DNA of 64,000 bases, taken from the NCBI RefSeq assembly GCF_001039355.2, contig NW_019776146.1:1-64000 (forward strand), written 5' to 3'. Shown piece by piece: positions 15,101-27,900 of the stretch. The translations under genes were made by a program, and so were the position numbers. Positions within the stretch are counted from its first letter, which is position 1. Every line of letters starts with the position of its first letter. Source of the DNA: Lingula anatina (Eukaryota; Brachiopoda; Lingulata; Lingulida; Lingulidae). Under the pieces are notes generated by a model, which saw nothing but the letters and a program-made list of their open reading frames with translations, made no database searches and was not told where the DNA came from.

Positions 15101-17664
15101 CTCGGTACCAACAGATCCTCGGATCAAATATGGCCAACCCACTTGAATACTTACTGCGTAATCCCCTCCGAGAATCTATTCAGTGTCTAATTGTCTAATT
15201 CCTTCTGTTGTGTACAAGCAAGCATTCATTGGGCACAGTGCCACTTATTATTATAATAATATTAGACAAAGACCAAAGTATTATTAAAACAAATTTAAAT
15301 TGCTTGTTGTTTCTTCATTATTTTATTTTTTAATATTTCAGGAACAAAATGTGGACATTTCTAAACTTGCCATGCAGTTTGCTTTAGAACAGCCAGAACC
15401 CCACTCTACCATGTTCAGTACTGCCAGGTTAGTTTCTGTATACATGTCTCGCTAAAATCAGGGGTGGATTGAGGCCGTCTTCTGGGTCTTCCGGAAGATG
15501 GTCAGATTTTCAAGTTTACATTGACGGGTATCTAATTTTTTTCTGTCGGAAGATGGTCAAAAATGGAGGATGGATCAACAAAGATAAATTTGGAAGACGG
15601 TCAGAAAATATATCTGAATCCGCCCCTGGTAATTTTATCATACACCCAGTTTACAGTGTTACTAATATGATACAAGCTTATTTAAACAAGTTAAAGCAGT
15701 TGTTTTACTTCAAAGTTTCAGTCTAAAAAAATCATTGAGTAGTTAATTTTGTTGTTTACTAATATATATTTATCTGAGACCCACAGTTGTCTAACTGACC
15801 AGTGGGCAAGAATGTTCATGGCATAAACTGGTATACAATGTGTATGGCTAAACCACATCCCTATTTAAATTATACATCGATGTGTCTTAATATTGTTGCA
15901 TAGATCTTCTAATGTTTTGTATATTTGTCATGATTTCATGCATAGTCACTGCATACATTGTATAAAATGGTTACATTGCAACTATACTCAGTTTGTTAAT
16001 TGGTGTGTATCTAAACAATAATTAATTACTAACATTCGTAGTATGATGGTAATCACTCCAATATGTTTTTTTCCTTTAGTTTGGTTAACCTTCAGAAGAA
16101 CCTTGAAGTTTATTGGAATGGAGTGACAGATGGGGAGAGGAAAGTCATGGAGGAGGTTATGGAGAGGTAGGAGAGGGTTCAACTTAATTTGGTTCTACAA
16201 AAAACTTATGTCAGGTTCCGTGGCTAAGAACTAAATTACCATGGTTACATAGTCACATGGGCACATCTTACCCTATCAGGAGCAGTGTAGCAGTACTCTC
16301 ATGGAAATCTTAGTCAACTAAGCCAAAAAACTGATTTCAGTTTTTCTTTATAAAACCTGCAGTTATCTTCAGTATTTTTGGTCCAAAAGTTTAGACCAGT
16401 TTTAGGGCTTTTTGAATCAGACTGGTATAGTTACTGTGAGCTTCATCTCCCAGAAAACCTTTAAAATCTGAGTTAAATTGTAATTTTTTACATAACTTTT
16501 AAAGTTGTCTCACCCATTTATTTTGTGAAACATTCCATCTCTGTTGAGGTGTGTTCACATCAAGACTAAATTATGCCACCTGTCAGCCAGATTACATAGA
16601 GAAATACAAGACAGACGTCAAACATTACGCAACCTCAAATTATTGTAATAAGCAGAATAGTTGAATGATGATGTAATTATGGCAATTCTTGGCCTAAGTT
16701 AGTTCTGGATGTGAATGTGCCCAGTGCCCATCCTCCCCTTGTTTATACTGTAAGCTAGTACATACCAGTAATAATTTAATTTCAGGTTTATGAAACCTTT
16801 GAATAATAAACACTGGGAAGGTGTTGAGGTGGCTAAGTACTGGAAGAAAATCCAAAAAGCTTCTGGTCAGTAAGAGACATTTGAGTATAATACATGTAAC
16901 CTCACTTTTTGTGTATATAAATATTACATTTATCTTTTTGGTCCTACACAACCAAAATAACTTTGACCAAATAAATCACATCATCAAATATTCAAAAGTC
17001 TGTTTGAATTAATCTGCAAAGCCAAAGGCTTAATAAATAAACTTAATTTTTCATTTAGAATTTGTGTTTGGAAATATCAGTTTCATGAAAATGATAATTA
17101 AATTATACACAAGGACCCCTCCCTCCACCTTCCTTTCTGCTATAAATCAGAACAGAAATGAAATAGCTACAACATATTTTTTACCAGGCAAAATTTTTTT
17201 TTATTTATTTATTACTGTATTTTGACTCTTTCTTAGAAAACAATCTTTTTAGGGAAGTGCATAGTTAGATATTTTCACTATATAAAAATTTTGAACCACA
17301 TCATTGACAGGTTGGATGAAAAACAGCAAGGAAATAGATGTATAATTCCTTGAAAGTAGTTAAATATTTGACACTGAAGTTGAAATATGTTACACGGTGA
17401 AGTTAACCCAATTGGATTGTTTCACATTTGGCAAAACTTCACTGTTCATCACTGTTCTGCTCTCTTTCTCATTATTATAATTTTATCTATTTATTATCTG
17501 AATTTAATGAATAAATATTTGAATGAATTTTTTTATTTATCTTTTGTAGATTCATGAATACCATAAGCTGCAACCATTGGGAGGGGGTGGAAGAGAAACT
17601 CTACTGGAAAGCCATACAAGATGCCAAAAACCTGGGAAAAGACACCTTGCCCAACCTGGGGTGA
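11613..17664 (+). CDS. Aldo-keto reductase, L-galactose dehydrogenase type, alternative last exons
   Basis: Common exons: 11613-11724, 12124-12269, 13365-13526, 14028-14158, 14441-14543, 14855-14986, 15342-15427 and 16080-16166, all in phase. They can continue into 16786-16873 (348 residues) or 17550-17664 (357 residues). The protein is an NAD(P)-dependent oxidoreductase with the AKR (beta/alpha)8 barrel. The tetrad is visible: Asp70 and Tyr75 in NYLDCAPWYG, Lys101 in VATKVGRY and His142 in QVHDMEF. Segments FDFSAERTMRSVDESLQRL, PALQKCKDMGKVRHIGITG and SPIGMGLLTHRGPADWHPA are close to plant L-galactose dehydrogenase, the ascorbate-pathway enzyme; the animal substrate is not established from sequence. 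The start has a purine at -3 and an upstream in-frame stop. Further copies of the last exons occur at 18723 and 19293. Confidence 0.9.
12081..12117. repeat. (TTTA)n microsatellite at a splice acceptor
   Basis: Nine or so TTTA units run into the acceptor TTTTTTGTAG of reductase exon 2 (exon starts 12124), so repeat length directly alters the polypyrimidine region. Confidence 0.85.
12326..12597. mobile_element. GACCCCATT-family MITE in reductase intron 2
   Basis: The left end CCCCATTCCCATAGACACC and inner GGGACTCTTGCTGAGTGCAA are mirrored on the right by TTGCACTTAGCCAGAGTCC and AAAGGGGTC. Ends are approximate. Confidence 0.5.
12823..12851. repeat. Poly-A run
   Basis: An uninterrupted run of more than 20 A lies in reductase intron 2 between two MITE copies. 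It is not attached to a recognisable retroposon body. Confidence 0.8.
12930..13287. mobile_element. GACCCCATT-family MITE, internally rearranged
   Basis: The left terminus GACCCCTTTGGAATGG and right terminus AGTGGGAATGATCCC enclose two copies of the inner motif (GGGACTCTTACTGAGTGCAATCAG and a variant at about 13082) and the inverted CTGATTGCATTCAGCGAGAG. It probably represents a nested or tandem insertion. Confidence 0.5.
15459..15628. mobile_element. hAT-like MITE, CAGGGG...CCCCTG ends
   Basis: The element begins CAGGGGTGGATTGAGG and ends GAATCCGCCCCTG. Inner motifs GTCTTCTG and GGAAGATGGTCA repeat in both directions. CAGGGGC-type termini are known from hAT non-autonomous elements; no convincing 8-bp duplication is seen here. 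It lies just downstream of the donor of reductase exon 7 (exon end 15427). Relatives: 20267, 60063 and 62077. Confidence 0.65.
16197..16342. mobile_element. Inverted-repeat element related to 30207-30364
   Basis: The ends AAAAAACTTATGTCAGGTTCC and CTTAGTCAACTAAGCC...CTGA are the reverse-complement arrangement of the copy in the ANKZF1 gene. The shared inner segment (CCTATCAGGAGCAGTGTAGCAG) is inverted between the two copies. Confidence 0.5.
16551..16719. mobile_element. MITE with GTTCACATC ends, reductase intron 8
   Basis: GTGTTCACATCAAGACTAA at the left is mirrored by TTAGTTCTGGATGTGAATG at the right. The same arrangement occurs at 50741-50905 and, through the local duplication, at 18491-18657. 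Confidence 0.55.
16786..16873 (+). CDS. Reductase alternative terminal exon a
   Basis: After TTTCAG the exon completes the Arg codon left by exon 8 and encodes FMKPLNNKHWEGVEVAKYWKK-type sequence, ending at TAA 16871-16873. Its RFM, HWEGVE, YWK and IQ positions match terminal exon b, so the two are homologous alternatives and not sequential exons: exon a has its own stop. Confidence 0.7.
17550..17664 (+). CDS. Reductase alternative terminal exon b
   Basis: After TTTTGTAG the exon also completes the Arg codon of exon 8 and encodes FMNTISCNHWEGVEEKLYWK, followed by AIQDAKNLGKDTLPNLG and a stop at 17662-17664. It would be reached by skipping exon a. It yields a C-terminus nine residues longer and chemically different from exon a. 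Confidence 0.75.
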
Positions 17665-17687
17665 CACACCTACTTAGCAGTACACTA

Positions 17688-17886
17688 GGGCCTCATTCAC
17701 AACCAAGTTGATCTAACTAGTCCGCAGATCAAATATGGCACACACTTGACAATGGATTCCAGCCTCCCATGTGTGCCGTCCCAGCAGGAGCAGGGCAATT
17801 AATTCTCGCCATGCTTCTCAGTGGATTGCGCCATATTTGATCTGCGGACTAGTTAGTCTGCGGATCAACTATTTCTGAATGCGCCC
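17688..17886. mobile_element. TA-flanked foldback MITE (199 bp)
   Basis: TAGGGCCTCATTCACA and TGAATGCGCCCTA form the ends; inside, TAACTAGTCCGCAGATCAAA faces its exact reverse complement TTTGATCTGCGGACTAGTTA. A TA lies outside each end. The second copy at 19431-19629 is the duplicate and not an independent insertion. Confidence 0.7.
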
Positions 17887-18476
17887 TAAGCCTTTTGCAG
17901 CTAGATGACTAGATGTTAAATTCCTTTGTGTACTGAAGAGCTTGCTGTCCAGTAAACAAAAGAATCAAATCACAGTTCCTCTGAAGATTTTTTTTGGAGA
18001 AAGACATTAACACTGTAGTCATGGTAATTTATTTTTAGATTGACTTTCATTTGGGGTCTTGTAGAAAGGAATTTTCTTCAGTGCCATCTAAAATCGTATG
18101 ATTAATTTATAGTGATATAACTTTGAAAGGCATTCAGTGACATAATTATTATTTTGTGGGATTTCATATGGAGGTATGGGAAGCTGCCATGTTTATTGAT
18201 CAATATTGAATTATAGGTGATTAATATTAAATGCTATCAGAGATATATCACATCATAATGGTTATGTTACATTATAATGGAGGTGGCTTTTTCTGTGTAC
18301 CAAAAGAGCAGGGGAATTCTTAGGATGTGGTAAAATGCTCAAATAAATTCTAAATGAAGTGCAAATAAATATTCATAACATTCCATTGTCTAATTGTTTA
18401 CATATAACTGTATAATTTTGTATTTTGTTATAGTTATACTTTATTTTCAAACATGATTTAATCAGTCAATAAAGGT

Positions 18477-18477
18477 N
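18477..18477. other. Single ambiguous base at duplication junction
   Basis: One n separates the left and right copies of the duplicated segment. Some scaffolding programs write a single n where two contigs are predicted to overlap but were not merged. Confidence 0.8.
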
Positions 18478-18722
18478 GCTCTGTTGAGGTGTGTTCACAT
18501 CAAGACTAACTTATGCCACCTGTCAGCCAGATTACATAGAGACATACAAGACAGACGTCAAACATTATACAACCTCAAATTATTGTAATAAGAAGAATAG
18601 TTGAATGATGTAATTGAGGCAATTCTTGGCCTAAGTTAGTTCTGGATGTGAATGTGCCCAGTGCCCACCCTCCCCTTGTTTATACTGTAAGCTAGTACAT
18701 ACCAGTAATAATTTAATTTCAG

Positions 18723-18810
18723 GTTTATGAAACCTTTGAATAATAAACACTGGGAAGGTGTTGAGGTGGCTAAGTACTGGAAGAAAATCCAAAAAGCTTC
18801 TGGTCAGTAA
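18723..18810 (+). CDS. Second copy of reductase terminal exon a
   Basis: Identical in protein to 16786-16873, with the acceptor and stop intact. Counting it as an additional exon depends on whether the duplication is real. Confidence 0.4.
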
Positions 18811-19292
18811 GAAACATTTGAGTATAATACATGTAACCTCACTTTTTGTGTATATAAATATTACATTTATCTTTTTGGTCCTACACAACCAAAATAACTT
18901 TGACCAAATAAATCACATCATCAAATATTCAAAAGTCTGTTTGAATTAATCTGCAAAGCCAAAGGCTTAATAAATAAACTTAATTTATTTTTTAGGGAAG
19001 TGCATAGTTAGATATTTTCACTATATAAAAATTTTGAACCACATCATTGACAGGTTGGATGAAAAACAGCAAGGAAATAGATGTATAATTCCTTGAAAGT
19101 AGTTAAATATTTGACACTGAAGTTGAAATATGTTACACGGTGAAGTTAACCCAATTGGATTGTTTCACATTTGGCAAAACTTCACTGTTCATCACTGTTC
19201 TGCTCTCTTTCTCATTATTATAATTTTATCTATTTATTATCTGAATTTAATGAATAAATATTTGAATGAATTTTTTTATTTATCTTTTGTAG

Positions 19293-19407
19293 ATTCATGA
19301 ATACCATAAGCTGCAACCATTGGGAGGGGGTGGAAGAGAAACTCTTCTGGAAAGCCATACAAGATGCCAAAAACCTGGGAAAAGACACCTTGCCCAACCT
19401 GGGGTGA
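19293..19407 (+). CDS. Second copy of reductase terminal exon b
   Basis: Same as 17550-17664 apart from one codon change (Tyr to Phe in KLYWK). Acceptor TTTTGTAG and stop are preserved. Confidence 0.4.
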
Positions 19408-19430
19408 CACACCTACTTAGCAGTACACTA

Positions 19431-19629
19431 GGGCCTCATTCACAACCAAGTTGATCTAACTAGTCCGCAGATCAAATATGGCGCACACTTGACAATGGAT
19501 TCCAGCCTCCCATGCGTGCCGTCCCAGCAGGGGCAGGGTTATTAATTCTCGCCATGCTTCTCAGTGGATTGCGCCATATTTGATCTGCGGACTAGTTAGT
19601 CTGCGGATCAACTATTTCTGAATGTGCCC
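19431..19629. mobile_element. Duplicate of the TA-flanked foldback MITE
   Basis: Same 199-bp element as 17688-17886, carried by the right copy of the local duplication, with a few substitutions. Confidence 0.65.
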
Positions 19630-20266
19630 TAAGCCTTTTGCAGCTAGATGACTAGATGTTAAATTCCTTTGTGTACTGAAGAGCTTGCTGTCCAGTAAAC
19701 AAAAGAATCAAATCACAGTTCCTCTGAAGATTTTTTTTGGAGAAAGACATTAACACTGTAGTCATGGTAATTTATTTTTAGATTGACTTTCATTTGGGGT
19801 CTTGTAGAAAGGAATTTTCTTCAGTGCCGTCTAAAATCGTATGATTAATTTATAGTGATATAACTTTGAAAGACATTCAGTTACATAATTATTATTTTGT
19901 GGAATTTCATATGGAGATATGGGAAGCCACCATGTTTATTGACCAGTATTGAATTATATGTGATTAATATTAAATGCTATCAGAGATATATCACATCATA
20001 ATGGTTATGTTACATTATAATGGAGGTGCCTTTTTCTGTGTACCAAAAGGGCAGGGGAATTCTTAGGATGTGGTAAAATGCTCAAATAAATTCTAAATGA
20101 AGTGCAAATAAATATTCATAACATTCCATTGTCTAATTGTTTACACATAACTGTATAATTTTGTATTTTGTTATAGTTATGCTTTATTTTCAAACATGAT
20201 TTAATCAGTTAATAAAGGTATATGCAACACATATTGTTTGATGCAATCAAGACCCGAGTCCTTTTA

Positions 20267-20415
20267 CAGGGGCCAATCCAGAGATATTTTCTGACAGTCT
20301 TCCAAATTATCTTCGTTGGTCCATCCTCCGTTTTGACCGTCTTCTGACAGAAAACATTAGATACCCGTCAATGTAAACTTAAAAATCTGACCATCTTCTG
20401 GAAGATCTGCCCCTG
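20267..20415. mobile_element. hAT-like MITE, reverse orientation
   Basis: The ends CAGGGGCCAATCCAGAG and GATCTGCCCCTG match the 15459 element in reverse. The flanks CCTTTTAC and GCTTTTAC agree at seven of eight bases if the boundary is set one base inward, a plausible 8-bp target duplication. Confidence 0.6.
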
Positions 20416-21635
20416 CTTTTACATAAAATGATGAAGTTTTTGGCATAACCAGAACAGCTCAACTCGGGCAACTATGCAATATCTGTGTAAAAGGGTTTTG
20501 GCAGTGATTTACAGAAAATGTCTCATATTTATGTAAGTCATTACTCTGAGAAAAGAATTAGGCAGTTGGCGTAATTTTAATTTTGTCTAAGACTGAAAAA
20601 GCAAAGTAATCCAGTCTTGAGACTCTTTGGGACACACGGCTTTGCTAAATCCATTTTAATGTTAAAACATAGATTCTGCTAGGAGCATCTTCTGAGGGAT
20701 CCTTTTTCTCATCATAATCCATAACAAACCATCATAAAATCGGTATAAAAGCAATTTACATTAAATATTTTATTTAAAAAGTCATGGTAAAATTCTAGAG
20801 GTTTTTACTGGTTCTCCTGTCCAGTTGGCCTTAATGTGAAGACCTGGGTAGGGGGTAGCTGTTGTATCATTATAGAGATATTTCATACCACAGCTGAGAT
20901 ATGTATGCTGACAGTCAATGAAAACGCATCAGGCAACTTTCTTGTACTTTTTTACCAAGAATTGATTCCAACCATATAAACAAGTACAAATGCACTTGTT
21001 TGGTTATAAGAGAGTGGGCTGACCACTAATTCATATTTCACACGAAAACTTATTTTCTTAATGTGCTAAAGGAACTTAAAATATTATTTGATAAATAAAT
21101 GATGCATTTTTATTGACTGTCAGTATATATTCAAGGCAAAATGCATATTCAGTATACAACAAAATGTCATCCTTCTATAGGGATGAGACTGTCATTTAGT
21201 GAAAAAGTCAGAAAACATGGCGTGGGGTCCAGGGGTCCACCAGGGCTAATGATATTTTTGGCTCCCCAAATATGTCAGAAATCCTTCCAGAAATCTCTGT
21301 TACTATGTAACTGTAAGAATAAAAATATCTAAAAGCTGACTCTGCATATTTCACAAATCATGAAATGTTTATAATTTATGAAATAAATCATTTTCTCATA
21401 TTTCTCACATTCTTAATTCAGGGGGTCAATGGTAACGGTCATGAACCACTTCTTGGTCCTGAGTCACCCAATGAATTAAAATTTTCTAAAATCACTCTCT
21501 CTGAATATGGCTAGATAGACCCAATTCCGATAAAGGATACTGCGCAAATGACAATGCACCTGTTTCTGTCCTTCCTTTGTGTTCCAAGAATCCCAATTAT
21601 TGTGTGAAAGACCTTAATAAATATCAATTGTTTTC
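20416..21635. other. Intergenic/3'-UTR stretch between reductase and IDI1
   Basis: No coding exon is recognisable. The minus-strand 3' UTR of IDI1 must lie at the right end. Short open frames here lack splice support. Confidence 0.5.
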
Positions 21636-24366
<2,731 letters not shown>

Positions 24367-24978
24367 TTCTTTGTTTACATTTTCTGATCGCCACCGGTGA
24401 TTTGTTGATTCTCATCGAACGACATCAGCTGATGTGAATAATCGCGTGTTTTAGATCGTAGATCGAAATGGGACAGTGTCTGGTTACTCTTATGTTTTAT
24501 TTGATCGAGAGAAGATCTTTAAATTAACCATGAGCAATTAAAAATGTAATATTTATATAAATCTGGTTTGTTTCAAATCAACATTATCGATATTCATCAA
24601 CATATTCTCTCTTCAACAGTTCCAACCTTTCACTTGCAGTCGACTTTACATCCTGGCACTTGTCATGGATGCGCCCTGACGATGGTAAGTGGTTTAATTG
24701 CTGACATTTATTTTCCAGCAAAGGCTTTTGTATATTCATATAGATAACTTTATTGTTTTTCACGAAAGATACCAATCCTTAGAAAGTCCTATATTTAAGC
24801 AAAATCTGTTCTTTAATGTTGACCGTCTTGTAAAGATTAACGTTAACGCTGATGTGACTCACTATGTTTCAAGGATGTGGTGCAACACTTAATTTGCGAT
24901 AAGGTATATAACAAGATTGAGTGCTACGCAGATGCTAGGTTATTTCGATTATTTTATGTGTAACCGTACAACTTCACC
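24367..24978. promoter_or_regulatory. Head-to-head promoter interval of IDI1 and ANKZF1
   Basis: The start codons of the two divergent genes are 612 bp apart. A perfect 12-bp palindrome with an E-box-like core, CATCAGCTGATG, lies at 24423-24434, and ACCGGT lies near 24395. A donor-like GATG|GTAAGT at about 24684 (+) may end a noncoding ANKZF1 exon. Transcription start sites cannot be read directly. Confidence 0.5.
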
Positions 24979-27900
24979 ATGAAAAACCTTTTTGGGAAAC
25001 ACGTTGCAATACAGGTAAATGTGGTTCAGATATTTGACTTGGAAGCTGGGATTCGAGTCGGGCTCAATTTTAATAGTTAAGTTGTCGATATTATGTATTG
25101 TATAAATACATTTTATTGAAGGGTTATAAGCAAGTTTAAACTATGATTGGGGAATTCACTGAAAATGTACTGAAAATTGTTAGAAATTGTCAATAATTTA
25201 TTTGTTAAGAAAAAATATGGCTTGCATATGGGGCATTCTAAAAATAATGTGCAATATATATTCAGTGCAACACAGTCCAATACACTAGAAAAACTCGCCC
25301 TGTCGCAAGAAAACACAAGAAATGGCCATACATCAGAAAATTGGGTGATATTGCCCTATGTTGCATATTCTAGTTCATGATTGCTTGAACATTTATCGTA
25401 CACATGTGCATTTTCAATATATAAAAGACATAAAACATTATATAAATATAGCTTTTGGCTTCAATGAATGTGATATAAATCAAAACAGTATTGAATGTTT
25501 TATTCATAAGAATAGTTGTTTATTCTGTAAATATAGGCCTCCAGCCTTGTATTACAATTGTTATTACATAACATTTTTTTTTCATTAAATATTGTATTGT
25601 ACACTTCAGGAAGCTGGAGTGCCTTGTGGTGTAAACCTGTGGGACCAGACCAAGATTGAAGTCCTGCTGGAAGGACTTAAATTGGCTGGAACACAGGGCG
25701 AATTCAACTTAGAAGAACAGGGGGAAAATACACGAGGTATGTGTTGCACAACATGCTGAAATTCCTTTTCTAATATCAGTGATTGGTGAAGAAGTACATC
25801 ATTGACTTGTATTTCACAAATGGGAAGAATGGGTACTTTAAGAAAAAAAATTCACATTTGTATATGGGGCATTCCATAGTATATATACTATTATTAACGC
25901 ACTGAAGTACCTATATTAGTATCTGGAAAGAAAAAAGCAAGTTAAAGCAAGGCAAGAGATATTGTCAAACTCACTTCTTATTAGCATTCCCACTGAAAAT
26001 GACAGAGGATGGAACCAGAGAGTGGGATACAGACACCCTTGCAATCAATTGACTTACTAGTAATTGTATTTGAAACTAAGCTTTTTAAAACATCTTTCAG
26101 TTATATCCTTAAAGGAAAAATAATTTTCTCCTTAAAATATTATAACAAATTTTTGGCTGTACTGATTATTTAGTATCATGAATATCCATTTATGTATTCC
26201 AGATGATGCAGACATTAATGCTGACAATGTTTTCACAGTCTCTGAGAAAATGCAGTGTTCCATGTGCTCGGTCACATTTGCAGGGAGATCTGAACAGGTA
26301 TAACTTAATACTAGACCCATTTAATCTTACACAGTCAAAACAAAAAAAGTTCATTATTAGAGGTATTCTGATTAATGATATTTTTATTTTTGTGTGCCCG
26401 TGTGACACTTTGTTGATAAAAAATGGAGTTTGTTTGTCTTGGAGTGATATGAGGTCATATTTCTTTGACATTGTATTCTATTGTGGATTCAACATGTTCT
26501 TCTCTGTTATTGTATTTATTTATTTTTTTTTTACTTTACAACAGAAAGAACACTACAAAAGTGACTGGCACAGGTTTAACTTAAAACAGAGACTGAAAGA
26601 CTTGCCTGCTATTACAGAGGACACCTTTGAGGAAATAACTGGTAGGAATTGGTTTCATATGTCTTTCACACAAAAATAAACTCATTCTATTTATTTGTTT
26701 TGTTGTTGTTGTTCTATGATGTTTAGTCTGATCCAATTAGCAGATCAGTTTTTGGAAATTTTCTTTTACTCATAAAGTTTGAGTTGGTTTCTAGTATGTA
26801 ATTGTGTTAATTGGTAGTTGATCGAAAACATCATGTTAGAGTTTTTCATAGATGGAAAGTGTAAAAATTAGTCGGAACATCATTTTTTATTCTGATTCAA
26901 AGAACTTTCTTTGATTTTGTAAATAAATTCTGATGATAAATCAAATATATTACGGGCTAATATGAAAGGTCACACCTTCTCTGTGTAATTAAATGTATTT
27001 TCTTTCATTGAACCAATAGGAGACATTTCCAGCTTATCTGCTTCAAGTGGCGACTCCTCAGATGAGGATATCTCCATATCTCTGCCTCCAAAATCTGAAG
27101 AGTCCATAGCTGAAACAGAGGATGATATTCAAGACAGGAGACATCCAAAGGTTTTCTTCCAGAATGCCAATCAGGAGCTGCTGTCTTTGTACAGATGTGT
27201 GCTTCATGGAAAGCAGGTAGGACTGAAGTCATTTTCGTAGTTGGAATAGAAAATCTGAGGTCAAAAAAAAATAAATAAATAAATAAATAAAAATAAAAAG
27301 AAAAGTTGGACTTTTTGTTTATTCATTTATGTTTTCATTTGATTTTTTGCAGTATATAAACATGACAGTCCAATCTAGTCGGAACAAAAAGTGTGACCAA
27401 AATCTCACTTGGGCAAACAGAAAATTTTGTCAATTTGAAGCCTAAGATTCACCTTAATTTCCACTTCAAATTTGACTAAAATATATTCATATTCATGGTG
27501 TTTCAGGCTCCAGTGGCCAGCAGCTCAGAGTACGTTCCTGCTGCACTAAAACTGAGAGATCAGAAGATGTGGGCAATGTTTATGACAGGGGGCGGCCACT
27601 TTGCTGGGGCCATTTTCAACGAGTAAGGGCAGATTCCCATTAAAACTTTTGCTCTATGTAGATTGTTCCAACTCTGCAATAAATTTATCTGAATGACAGG
27701 CTTCCTTGGGGGTGATAATACATTTACAACACAGGTGCTTTGACACAGGAATTTTCATTGGGAACAGGTCCTTAGAGACTATATGTGTCTTTATGTTTAG
27801 CACCTGTTCTGGAAATGTATTATCCAGATTTCTAAAAATGGTTTTCTGACTCTTAGATTAACTGTTCTTGCATGTGCATATTTACCAATACATGCCGGTG

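Larger units (their letters stand above)
16539..18476. repeat. Tandem duplication, left copy
   Basis: This 1938-bp segment, carrying terminal exons a and b, is repeated almost identically at 18479-20219. The right copy lacks about 198 bp corresponding to roughly 17049-17246 and shows scattered substitutions. The left copy ends with AATAAAGGT directly before the ambiguous base at 18477. Confidence 0.9.
18479..20219. repeat. Tandem duplication, right copy
   Basis: This 1741-bp copy of 16539-18476 starts within CTCTGTTGAGG and ends in AATAAAGGT, after which unique sequence continues. It is either an allelic contig end or a young duplication. Confidence 0.9.

Noticed and set aside
15469-15726. 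85-codon open frame in reductase intron 7
   Set aside because: It is largely the body of the hAT-like MITE read through into the intron.
26203-26679. 158-codon continuous frame
   Set aside because: It joins two true ANKZF1 exons through the open intron between them; splice phases and the family alignment favour removal of the intron.
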